Shown here: in pieces, positions 35,213 through 46,240 of the stretch
Layout of the letters: each line of letters starts with the position of its first letter
Numbering within the stretch: position 1 is the stretch's first letter
Origin: Marsupella aquatica
Lineage: Eukaryota; Marchantiophyta
Length of the DNA stretch: 64,000 nt
NCBI GenBank assembly: GCA_973895155.1
Contig: OZ316892.1
Coordinates: 26,040,001 to 26,104,000 of the forward strand
Direction of reading: 5' to 3'
The notes under the pieces: model-generated
The model's input: the letters and a program-made list of their open reading frames with translations, nothing else
Database searches by the model: none
What the model was told of the DNA's origin: nothing
Position numbers and translations under genes: made by a program

Positions 35213-35569
35213 TTACTTCAATATTTGGGACCATACACAAATGACATGTTTCCCACATAAAAGTTTTTCTTCCTTGGGCAATCCAGATTTCATGGGTTTG
35301 ACATGTGAGGTACTCACTTTTGCATCAAGGGCAAGACCTTGTTTGACCACTCCCATGGCCACTTTGGCCCACTCTTCATCTACTTGGTCTCTATCCACAA
35401 AAATCAGCCACTTCCCATTCAAAACATTATGTGCTTGGGCCAGCTTTTCTATATCACATGTGGTGAGCCTTCCTCGGGAGGTTAAACACAGGTTCTCCCA
35501 AGATTCTAGTAAACCTGTTGTATCAACTTGATGGTCGGTTTTTTTGGCAAAATTGGTTGAAACACTCAA
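35213..35569 (-). pseudogene. Bles03/C11orf68-like (DUF1917) gene fragment
   Basis: The minus-strand frame contains HNVLNGKWLIFVDRDQVDEE, then W..VA..VVKQGLALDAKVST. This resembles the conserved core of the eukaryotic Bles03/UPF0696 family (GKW-[ILM]-x-V-x6-VD-x2-W ... G-L-x3-AKVST). Only about 80 residues of the domain are recognisable; the N- and C-terminal parts are missing. It lies less than 1 kb from a MULE remnant, which fits a gene fragment captured by a Pack-MULE, but this is inference. The role of the family is poorly known. Confidence 0.5.
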
Positions 35570-36084
35570 TGGTCATATGGGATACAAGAGGGTTTCCATT
35601 CCTCAATGAATTGAGAAACGGTTTGCAAGTCACTATCAAAGTGAACAACACCATACACACTTCCTTCGTCCATGCTATCCTACAAGGAATTCGAGGGTCA
35701 TGCTCATTGTTCAAGAATTTTCATTGGACATATTGTAGAAGTTCATTTGACTACCTTCCAAGAGACGATTTCCCATGGAAGGTACTTGGGAAGTCCCTCA
35801 CAATTGCATGGAGCCAAGTTTTGTCCGTGTTTAGGAGTTTAGGATTTCCCATGGAAGGTACAATTAGTATGGATTGCTGAAAAGAAAGAAAAGCTAGAGT
35901 TATGAAAAGGAAGAAAAGCTAAAGTTATGGAGAGAGAGAAAGTCAGTTTCCTATCACTAAAGCACAGGTCCCAAGTGACCACTAGACATTGTCAGCTGCA
36001 CCAACCCTACACCTTTACAAACCAGATTGGAGTTTTATAAATTTTTAATCTTCCAGCTAGCAGCTGCATGTACAAGATAGTTTT

Positions 36085-36245
36085 TGCCTTGTCAATGTCA
36101 CAACATCGGGCAGCAAGATTGGATTTGCCTTTTAAATGTCATTGCGTCTGGCAGCAGAATCAGGCAGGTCAACACGGGGTCAACATTGGTTTTGCCTTAG
36201 TTTTCAATCTCATTGCGTCAGGCAGCAGAATCTACAACATTATTT
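36085..36245 (+). repeat. Three diverged copies of a TTTTGCCTT...CATTGCGTC.GGCAGCAGAA unit
   Basis: The motif GTCAATGTCACAACATCGGGCAGCAAGA is followed by AAATGTCATTGCGTCTGGCAGCAGAA and AATCTCATTGCGTCAGGCAGCAGAA, each preceded by a TTTTGCCTT-like block. Overlapping frames across the array are by-products. Confidence 0.7.
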
Positions 36246-36979
36246 GTTGCTTTTCAATCGACAACAGGATCAATCCACTCAGGATCAATATTGGCTGGTT
36301 GGATGGAGCGACTGGATTGGGGCCCAATGTTCACAGATGTCCTTCCATTAATTTTAGCAAGGCACTTCAAGCTAGGACTGACGGCTGAGTGCTAGGACGA
36401 TTGTAATTCCTTCGTATATATCACAGTGCCCAGAGCAGAGCAAGAAAGACTCTGCCGAACAACATTTTCTCTCCATATTCTTGCTTGAGAATAGACAACA
36501 ATGACATTCCAGATTTCTTGAGTCTAATCCCTCTTGAAGTCTGCCCCCAAGCAGGCGTAACATTAACACTGTTCTTTGACAGAAATTTCTATACGAAATT
36601 CCTCCCGAAGCTGGCGGAGCACACAGTCACACTAATTTGTGAAGCACTATATACAAAATTTCTCATGAAGCAGACACATGAGCGGCAGATTGATTAAGTG
36701 TTGAGAACGAGGCCCACCTGTCAGCTTGGTGAATGTGTTTGATACCTAGAGTTTGCAGTTGTATTTCCTACTGATGTCAACTCGAAGCTGACCCTGAGAC
36801 CACATGACAAGGAAACGCTGAAATTTCTGTGAAGAAAATTCACTAGCAATTGACAATGTGTAGATTGAGATTGGAAACTTACCAAAAAATTCTGCCACAA
36901 TGCAAAGGACAGGTGTTGAGGGGCAAAATCTTTCACATGTACGTGACAAGTCTTCACAAAGTAAAACAGGCTACAACGG

Positions 36980-37170
36980 ACTGAAAACCGCCTAGAATGG
37001 ACAGATTCCCTACTGTAGTCGGTGTCCACTTACTTACAATCACAATCTATCTGTACAAAATTGTAACACAGACTGAAAACCGGTTAGAATGGACAGATTC
37101 GCTACTGTAGCCGGTGTGCACTTAATTATTTACAAGTCACAATCTGAATGGAATTGTAACACGTGCTATG
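36980..37170. repeat. ~96-bp tandem duplication
   Basis: GACTGAAAACCG(C/G)(C/T)TAGAATGGACAGATTC(C/G)CTACTGTAG(T/C)CGGTGT is present twice (from about 36979 and 37071), each copy ending in CACAATCT...AATTGTAACAC(A/G). Divergence is low, so this is fairly recent. Confidence 0.85.
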
Positions 37171-38501
37171 TCAGTTTTTCCTGATGTATTGCTTTGGTCA
37201 ATTTGGGGTTCTCAAAGTTCACAAGGGCTTTTTGACAAAGTGCTTGGTCCATCCGTGCTTCCTTTTCCAGAAACTACCCAGTTCATCCAAGCAAAAAGTG
37301 TAAAATAATTTTTACAAACCATGTTCTTTGTTTTTTGACAAATGACAACACAATTTAGCATTCACTGATAGCAAATGCACTCAATTATAGGTAACTAAGA
37401 ATGCTGAATATTTAATCTGACTGGCTAGTAGAAAAATTAAAGGTGAATACAAAATGGAATCCATGTATCATATCTGACCAAAGAGTTTGGGTTTGAAAAG
37501 TTCTCATCATAGCATGTTAAACCCAATCCATATACTTAGTTGTTTGGAAAGCTTTCATTGATCCGTCACGAGCCCAAAAAGATTGAAAATTGACTTAGAT
37601 ATGGTCATATTAGTAGCAAACAAGACTGGCAGGAAGCAAGCTGCACAATAGGATTGTTGCCCTGGAGAAGGAAAGCCCCCCTTTAAATTTGTATTACAAG
37701 GTACAGAACTTGTCTTCTAAAATAATGGTAGCGCTTACCTTCTTCACATGTTGCTGTTTTAAGTTTTGTGGCTTTGGTTGAGGCCTTTGTAGCAAAGCCA
37801 TGTTGTGACGAAAACAGCTCCAATATAAATCTCAGTTCATTATTTGAAACACGCTTGGTCTGTGATCAAAGAACTAGTTCATTTGTGAATTATAATCCTT
37901 TGTACATATATGTATATATCATACATAGACACAAGGCCAAAGAACAAAGGCACCAAACCTAGCTGGAGACATGGTCCCAATGGCCAAAAACCCAATAAAG
38001 GGGGGAAAGGATGAAGACCCAAAGGAGACCAAAGAGGCCTCACCACAATCCTGAGGGTCCCAGGCAGCACAGAAGAACAAAAAGCCTTGTACAGGAAAGA
38101 ACTAAGTGCTGAGTTGAGTCATTTGGTGCAGCAGTAGTATTCAATTTCCTGGGTGATGATTCAAGAGAGTCAAAGTAGTTGGTAGTGTCAGTTTCCTCAG
38201 TAGACAAAAGTGCAGCTCGGTCCTCCCACCAAGTTGATGTCAGCCTCATTCAACTTTAAGCATAAGTTTACTCAACTCACCCTTCAGGCTTGTCAAGTGC
38301 ACTGTAGTTATAGGAAACTTTGGGTAAGAAAATTATAGAGTATGAGCTTAAGCAAACTTGTCACATTAGAGTTTTCCCTAAAGCGCCAGAAGGCAGGTGA
38401 GTCGTTCCTCATTCTGACTTGGGTTCAGGGTGAGTTAAGGTTCCAACCTGATATGATTGAACTGTAGCGACCTGATATGATTGAGTTCATCACGATAATC
38501 T

Positions 38502-39282
38502 TCACGGGACCAGAGTAGAAACAGAAAACCCACCAGCGCTCAACTCGCCAGACACTCACGAACTGATTAAGACCTCAGAAGAGGTTAATCGTCACAAAAA
38601 TGTAAGGGAACTGTCGGGTAGGTTCTCCTTGCTAAGCAAGGGCTCGGCACCCTTGCAACATTGGACGGTATGTTTTTCATCATAGGTCGTACATGGTTCT
38701 CATGTTGAATCGACTCAAATCGAGTAAACCTCTCAACGACAACGAGCACATGGCAGATGGAATCCAGAGGAAGGTTCGTCATCACAGATATGCAACGAGA
38801 TGGTTGCCGTTACTACAGAGGAAGAGCTCGGCAACCTGGAACAAGCAGGACCTTGAAACCTGAAAAAACGGCCATATGAAAGCGTAGACAACGATCCGAA
38901 GACCCAACAGCAGCGAAATCTAAGACATAGTTCTCTGACTCCCCCGACGAATCACGAATCCAGCTTCCACAAAGCAATGGATGCAGCTCGTTCCATCGCA
39001 ACAATAATATTCCTCCTCATCTATGTCGCAGACAAAAAATCTCTCTAGAAAACCGCAGCGGACCCTTGTAGAAGTTCGTGAGACAGAATGCGGGCTTCAG
39101 CTCCTCTTTGCACCAGTATCACTCGCAACATCTTATAGCGCCATTGGGGAGGGTTTGGCAGGCGGACAAAGATTGCAGTTTTCAATCTACAGAACGGCTC
39201 CAGAACCCTAAAGTTTTATTTCCTTCGTGATCACCTCTGCCATCGTTTCTTTTCGGAGCACCGTGTCCAAGGAACCCAAATG
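38502..39282 (+). repeat. ~790-bp inverted duplication, copy B
   Basis: It is the inverted partner of 27157-27948, about 11 kb away, and the pair flanks the PPR pseudogene. It carries the 24-codon frame at 38977-39048 (MDAARSIATIIFLLIYVAD...), which differs from copy A at four residues. Borders are as in copy A. There are no obvious terminal inverted repeats. Confidence 0.85.
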
Positions 39283-42200
39283 AGCCCCTTAAGATTGAGG
39301 CTAATCAATAACATTAGCATTGATTAGCCCCATACCTGCTTGCCCGCTGTCCACTATTTCTGGCTTGAATTGACAAACATGTTGTCAAACATCACAACTT
39401 GTCATTTGTTGGTTAAAAAAGGGGTCAAATGTCGCATATTCGCTAATATTCCCCAACCGGTTGGGACAGGCCGGGGTCCGTCCGGGACTGGTCAGGCCCG
39501 GGGACGAACGGGTGTGACACATGTCGGATGTTGGGGTCTAGACCGCTCATTTGTTGGACAAGTCCAAACTGGGCTAGTAGTCCAAACTTTGGTATAAGGT
39601 TGAATACCTTGAGCAAACCACTTTGGACACCAGCTGCCCCTAGGCTGGGTGGTAGAGGAGCTCATTGAGATGAGGGGTATGCTTTTGTCATTTATGCTTT
39701 TGTCATTCACCCGACCCAGAAGTGGGGATCATTCACCCTCTAGTTGCACTTAGAAAAAGTGTAAGTGCGAACAAAAAATGGGCAGTGGCCGGCTTAAAGA
39801 GTACTTATGAGCCTCGAACTTGTCTTTTGTCGTGAATCTAAACCCTATACAAGGAGCCCCTCTAAATTGGGGGTTAAGCAATTGATGGTGGATTTTATTT
39901 TTCATTCCATTCATTCACAAAAACATATTACAACAGGGCATCCAAAGGGTAACTCCAGAATGGTGGATGTTTTCCTCAAGAGAAAGGGTCCCAAACTATA
40001 ATTAACCAAAGCACAGAAACGTCTCAGCAGTTGCCATCAGTTGCCTGACCCCCAATTTAAAGGGGCTCAATGTGGGTGAGGCCAAACTAAACCTGCCTTC
40101 CTCAGCTGTTCCCTAACCCGGAAACTGGTCATTGTGTAGGAGTCGAGTCACCGTGTCTACCATTGGCTCGAAAGTGTTGCTTCTGATTGCAGATTATTAT
40201 TTTTAATTAAGTTACCCCAAACTGCATAAACTTCTCAAGTTGCCCCCAACACTACTTAGACTAGTAAGATGCCCGAGTCATGCATTAATCTTAGCCCCAT
40301 TTTCTAACTGTTTGAGGTGTTTATGGCCACCTGATTGCTTGCAAGGGGCAATATAGTGATTAGGTTAGTTTAGGTGGCATTCTGAAAAAGTGGGTGCAAT
40401 TTATTAATTAGTTTAAATGGCATATTTGCTGCCCAAGTGGTGTCCTGGCTAGGAGAAAACCCTACGCTTTTCTGGGAACTAAGCTATGAATCTTTGTGTT
40501 AACTAGGACATCCCAGGACACTTGGGGCACTCAACTCCTTGCCCAAGGGCACTAAAACAGAAAATATGCCTAAGTGCTTCAAATCCGCACAATTCAAGGC
40601 ATGGTTTGTTGAACAGTCATATAAAACTTAGATGGCCCAAATTGTCTCCAGTTTTTAGATCTGAAATTGAATTGAGGATTTCAATAAGTTGAGCTCTAAA
40701 CTAGCAATCTGGGGCTGACCCAACACGTTATAGTTGGAAAGTCTAATTCTACACAATTGACTTCTTCAACTCCATAGGATAACATCATAAATGTAGATTA
40801 CTTTCCTTAACTCTGGGATGAGGCCAATTTCCAAACAGGAACAAATCAACAAAAGAATCCTGGAAAACACATGTTTCTACACCTATCATAAATGGCCTCG
40901 TTTGGGAATTTGAGTAATGAAAGAACACCTTACGCTAAACAAGGTGTGAATTTTTAGTTTTTTTACTGACTCTTCGTTTCTATCACCATTTCGATGATAA
41001 ATTGCGAGTGTACAAGATTGAATATCACTCTGCTTCATGTGGGTGCAAGACAGGATATAACGATTGATCTCAACAGATTAGATTGGTTTTCAGCAAACTC
41101 AAGGAGTCTCAAGCAGAGTCATGTCAAAGCACTCTGCGGAGACGTTTAAAGAGCAATCTCTCTCTCACACCCGGCCAGAATTCACCACCTTGTTCCCTCT
41201 TCAGAGCCAACAAAGTTGATGGATGTAGATTTGTAGGATTCTTCCTCAAAGACCCATCAAACTTTTGCCCGCATTGCTTCTGTTATTGTAGCCAAAACTT
41301 TCCCGCTTTTCCCGTGAACTTCAGAATCCATACTCGACATAAGACTCTGATAATGGCTTTCGAATTGTCGTAAATTGAAACTTTGCCGAATATGAGATAA
41401 TTTGGCCCTCATACAGGATCGCCACGCACTTGCCTACCACGTACGAAGTCCCTTGCTTTCACTTCACAAAAGTGACAATTAAAAAAGTCTTCACCTATCA
41501 AATCTTATCTTACAGTCTAACATAGCTGACAGTAACCCCACAAAGCCGGATTGCAAACATAGCTGCATGTGGAGGTATAAATGATAAAGAAACCGGAGAG
41601 CAAAACCTGAAGAGACATGCAACATCAAATCTTCTTCCGATGTCCAGCAATTATATCAGAATGCCTGATCAAGCTGAACGGTCGATCCTAAAAATCTCGA
41701 TTGATTAAATTTCTTAATGAGGAGCGGTTACTACAACCACCACCAGGTGAACACAATTGAGTTTCCCTAGAATACTACTCGATACCAGTTATGCTGGCAA
41801 AATCGGTTTTTCTTCACAGCTGAGGGCCAGAAGCAGAACTACCTCCAAGACTCCTTCAAAGGAGGCAGAGTCCGGCTTTCAAACTAGCCCAGTGAGAAGG
41901 TAACGAGACTTATGTGCCGTATTATCTCACTGTACTCTCTATTCTACAGAGCATGCTTCATATATATAAGGTCTCCACCCACACGCTCGTGCAGAGGATC
42001 AGCTGAATTGTGCCCTCCGAAACAATGAAATTTCCTTTGTACAAAACGCGTGCCTGTCAAAATCCGTCACTAAGAAGACCGTCAAAATCGTTGCGACCTG
42101 ACTAATCTCGTCGTTCCACTCACTACTGCAGTGATCATCCCCTCAAGATTCTTTTCGTTGATACCAAAAGACAGCAGTTGGACGTTTTCCTGCCAGAGAT

Positions 42201-42301
42201 TGACCATTTCTGCTGGTAGTGTTCAACATACCGAGGAAAACTACACCAGAACTAGTGTTGATGATAATGTACAACATATGTATCAACCTATTTACCATGT
42301 C
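39283..42301. other. Intergenic; small palindrome and a GC-rich patch
   Basis: A palindrome GGCTAATCAAT/ATTGATTAGCC sits at about 39298-39329. A GC-rich patch (CAGGCCGGGGTCCGTCCGGG) at 39465-39500 and AACAAGTCC-like motifs resemble those near 25.1 kb. The rest is AT-rich with no gene recognised. The frame at 41083-41373 (+) has no known family. Confidence 0.45.
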
Positions 42302-43685
42302 CTAAGTGCCTACATACGGACCCCGACTTGCAGTGGGCGCACCGTATGAATATCTCCATTGATTACAGGCTCCACAGTTCGTCAACAACTCATCATTTCT
42401 CAAAGTGCAAAATTTGTAGGTCCAAGACTTTGAATCCTTCGTGACCGCTTGCATTCTAAGAGTTGCACATGCTTCACACGTCACCGACAATGGCTGAAAT
42501 AGGACAAACAACACAGATTAGTAATCGAAGAGAATGCCCAGAAACAAATGTATGGAAAAAACAATTTAAAGCCAACCAAGCCATAGACTTCAGTCAAGCA
42601 AGATTTGAAACACAATCTGGGATGGAATTTTCCACACGATTCACCTAGTTACTATTGCTCCAATATAGACTCAGTAGTACAAGAATGTTTATTTCAGATC
42701 GAATCCAGCACACTTACTTGATTCAGTAAAGTGCAAACGTGACACTCCCATGAAGAAGCCTCTTGGGATGCTGGTCCTTGACCATCACCGATATGAATCG
42801 GATTACTCTGACTGCCACCAACATCATAACCTCCACGGCCCCTGCTACCAGTCACTGATTGTCCCCTAGTACCAACCCTCCGGAGGAACCATTAGCCGTT
42901 CTGTTCGAGGAGCTGACATCACCACCCATTATCCGTCCTGAGCCTGTTCCTTCCAAGGCACTGCCCTGAGAATTTTCTCGTAAACCACGATTCTCTTTGG
43001 TAGATGAGCTATTCAAGTTTACTCCAGGTTGGTCCTTTGACCCACTGGATGCTTCCCTCTCTCGAGCTTTGTCCAAAGCCATCCTCACCAGTAGTTACGG
43101 GTGCAGCACACCACAGATCGTCCCTCATTCGCCTCTCTGCTGCCATACCGGCAGCTTGCACAGGGCTCAACGCATTCATGATATCACTGTCGCCGCCCAG
43201 ACCGCGTGGACCAGAGGCATTGTTGCCGCCATTTTCGCGCGTTTCTCAGCAGCAGCCAGAGCCACTTGGCGAAGAGTAGTGGGTGGAGGATTGTATCTGA
43301 ACCCTCCAAGTCGATACCCACGGGCATCAAATCCTTGTCCTGTCCCTTTGATACACTTGATCATCAGCTCCTCGCATTCCTGCATGTAAGAATCCAAATT
43401 CAATACCTCGCTTACAGCTGGAGACAAAACGCAAGTCTAAACTGGCTACAAAACTGACCTTTCAGACCACGAATCTCAACTCAAATTACCCTTTTTAGTT
43501 CATCCAGAAGCTTTAAAAAGGCAGCATCATGAGGTCCACACTGAATGTGGGTCAATTCATGGAGCATTGTTCCGAGTGTTTCCTCGTACTCGAACAGCTG
43601 AGGGTCGCTCCGATGTCTCCTCAGTCGAATTCGAATCTCACGCCCGCCATCTATGTTCAATCCCAATAAAGAAGGATTTTGGGGA
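42302..43685 (-). pseudogene. WLM-domain protease, exons 2-4 (separated from exon 1)
   Basis: Exon 2 (43685-43490) encodes PQNPSLLGLNIDGG, IRIRLRRHRSD and the zinc-metalloprotease motif MLHELTHIQCGPHDAAF (HExxH plus distal His). Exon 3 (from 43379) continues in phase with ECEELMIKCIKGTGQGFDA, RLGGFRYNPPPTTLRQ and AAAEKRAK. After this the frame must shift by one base to read NASGPRGLGGDSD, ALSPVQAAGMAAERRMRDDL, which is the conserved order in plant homologues. The last exon (42493-42302) completes a RanBP2-type zinc finger (WECHVCTLL ... VTCEACATL). A second finger has Tyr for its first Cys (SWTYKFC ... NCGAC). The exon 3 length is not a multiple of three, supporting a real frameshift. Family role: removal of DNA-protein crosslinks or SUMO/ubiquitin-linked targets in the nucleus. 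Exon 1 is absent upstream on this strand and present at 25857-26026 (+). Confidence 0.75.
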
Positions 43686-44341
43686 CTGCAACCCATTCCA
43701 AGCAACTCGATGAGTAGACCAATACGCATTAGCGCATTCAAAAGACAGCATGCAGTTCCGATGCAACCTCCGGACGAGACACACTGACAAGCTTGGGTAC
43801 AGTAATCCCGTTGGTCCTGAATTTCCTCCTTTTGTTCATTTATGACTCAGGCAACGTTACCTCGCGTTGTCTGTTCCTATAACCGAAAACCCTAGACATC
43901 ACCTAAAATTCGATGCAGGGAAACTACTACGATGTATCGCTCATCGTAAGTGCTCCCTATTCGAAATAGTATTTCTTGCCTTAATTATGTCGAATCTCGT
44001 ACAACTTGAGCGTCCTTTTACAATCTGCACGTCCTTTGAGCCTCAATAATTGGTGAGAACAAAAAGAAGCCAGTTACATTTCCCTCTGGATGTCCTTTTA
44101 TTAGATTCAAGTAAATGGTGAGAACAAAGTCAATATTTGGTGAGAATAGAGAGAAACCAGTGTCATTTCCTACTCGACAGATGGAACATTTTTGCCCACT
44201 GTCTGGAGTCTTCACTCTAATCCATATATAACCTTAATTCTTGTTCTTGTATAGTTAGATCGACATACTTTTAGCTGTGAATACAGCGACCAGCACTGGA
44301 GTGCTACAAATAATCACTCGCGTCATGAATGTTGATTGTTG

Positions 44342-44549
44342 ACGCAGAATGCCTACAACGAAGCCGCCATGATCAACCCGACCTACCTTGCTAACGGAGA
44401 CGTTAGAAGCGGAACAGAATGTGGAACAGTGCAATGCACTATCCCCGACCGGAGCACCGTGTGCCAAGCTGATAACTACTATGCAGCTCCAGACGGAGCA
44501 TGCATTGCACTGTTCCACATTCTGTCCCGCAAGGTAGGTCGGGTTTTTT
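44342..44549 (+). pseudogene. Thaumatin-like exon fragment with inverted partial copy
   Basis: 44344-44507 is a close relative of the start of the last exon of the thaumatin-like gene at 46.2-47.5 kb, encoding QNAYNEAAMINPTYLANGD, ECGTVQC, STVC and GAC. It has no upstream or downstream exons. It is followed at once by an inverted piece of itself: 44501-44525 is the reverse complement of 44414-44438, and 44527-44545 of 44375-44393. About 20 bases between them are lost. The fragment is non-functional. Confidence 0.8.
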
Positions 44550-44752
44550 TTTAATTTTTGCATAAAGGTGAGTGTGAGACTCTAGAAAGAAGAAAAATGA
44601 GTTAATTCTGCTTTCTACTCCCTTTGTTCCTTCTATGTATTTCATTCATTTGTGCATTTTATTCTGTTTATGTCATGGTGCCAAGAAAGAAAGCCCGGGG
44701 AAGGAATGGAGTGGCATAGGAGTGAAGAAAGAGTAAAAAGGGGGGGGGGGGA

Positions 44753-44999
44753 GTGCAATTTTTTCGTGGTTGAGATTAGGACTAATGGTTTCCCGTGCAT
44801 GCAATAAAATTGGTTCAGCTATGACGACAAAAATTCAAGATTACGTCGCATTGCAAGATTTAGAATTAGAGTTCCATTTTACTCATTACAATTAGAGAAA
44901 CCTTGGGGCGGGGGGGAAACAGGGAACCAATTTTATGGCATGCACGGGGAAACCAGTAGTCCTAATCTCATATTACCTTCAACCACGAAAAAATTGCAC
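44753..44999. mobile_element. MITE-like element with long terminal inverted repeats
   Basis: The left end GTGCAATTTTTTCGTGGTTG is mirrored by CAACCACGAAAAAATTGCAC at the right end. Pairing continues inward for about 65 bases (GAGATTAGGACTA.TGGTTTC, CGTGCATGC..TAAAATTGGTT), with a 9-base insertion in the right arm. The total is 247 bp with no coding sequence. A G run precedes it. The target duplication is not clear, so the superfamily cannot be assigned. Confidence 0.85.
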
Positions 45000-46240
45000 G
45001 TTCTTGCAAACTCAACAGGTCGTTCGGCGACTTGACCGAATTCAGTGAACAGCACCCTTTTGTGCAGCTATTGTAGCTTTCCAAAGCTAGCTTGCTGTTA
45101 TATAACAAGCTTCGGTGCACTCAAGAGCTGGATTACTGTGGACCGGTGTCGTCCGAGCAACCCGCCGAGCAAGTAAAACATATTGGGTTGGGGTCATACG
45201 TTTATCGACAACATTTTCCAACCGGTTGATTTGAACCTCCCGAATCTCAATTCGAATAGGCGGTGATCTCGATTCCTGTGGTACTGGACCACAATTCGAT
45301 CCCATTCGGTTTCTCTCCGTCAACTGCTTCAGTGGATCCATTCAGGGAGAGTTCCAAACCAACTTTGATTTTCTCATTTCTTGTATATATATACGGACAT
45401 CTCTTTAATTTCTACAATTCAGTGACCACGTACTATATCGAGCAGTACCTTCCGATCTAGCGAAATTAAGTGATTAGTCAAGTCCCTCTGTCTGTATAGT
45501 AGCCGGCTGACCGATCTCTCGGACATTGCTCTTTGCTACGATGGTAAATTATGTCTGCCCCGCAATGCAGTGACGAAGGCTATACAATTAACGAACGGTA
45601 AGGTAGTACCTTGAGTCAACAGCGGCCGGGCCTAAATTTAGTAAGTTATTGAAGATCGTTTCCCAAGCACAAACTTCAAGACTTAACTGACGCTTGTGTA
45701 GCAATCCCGTCAGCTCATTCCCACGTGTCTGTCTTACTTTATTGCACGCTCTAGAGTTGGGGTAATGCGGAACTGTATCACATGAGCATGCAGCTTGACC
45801 TGAGCTAGTAGAAACCGGTATCAAGGTCGAGAGCCATGAGGATAAATAGCTCGTCCCCGTACGTAACCCTTCTTTCATTTGAAGTACCATATTTGGATGT
45901 CGATCATGCATTGAGATCGAGTTACAAGTCCTTAGACAAAGGTGAAAATAGTATATGACATATATATTGAGAGGTACTTTCTTAGACAAAGTGAAAATAG
46001 ACTATGACATAAACATACGTGATAAGGAATTCAAAACATGTCTGACTTGAAAAAAGAGTAATTGCATCCCTGGTATGCAACTCTTATATAGGCAGGAGTC
46101 TTCATTATTATATAGCCTAAGAAGCTAATTATCTGAGCTCCAAAACTTCCATAGTCACCTAATACTCAGACACACTATCTCAGACACACACTGTCTGTAG
46201 TAACTTATACTACCACATTATTTCTGTAGCTGTTCACCAC
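45000..46240. other. 3' flank of the thaumatin-like gene, no other gene recognised
   Basis: Frames at 45087-45341 (-) and 45588-45989 (-) are open but show no recognised domain, signal peptide or repeat. Nothing else is evident. Confidence 0.4.

Noticed and set aside
41083-41373. 96-codon plus-strand frame with a Cys-rich FCPHCFCYCSQ stretch
   Set aside because: The Cys spacing fits no zinc-finger family I know, and no other support exists.
43004-43457. Plus-strand frames of 91, 130 and 83 codons
   Set aside because: Antisense shadows of the WLM gene body.
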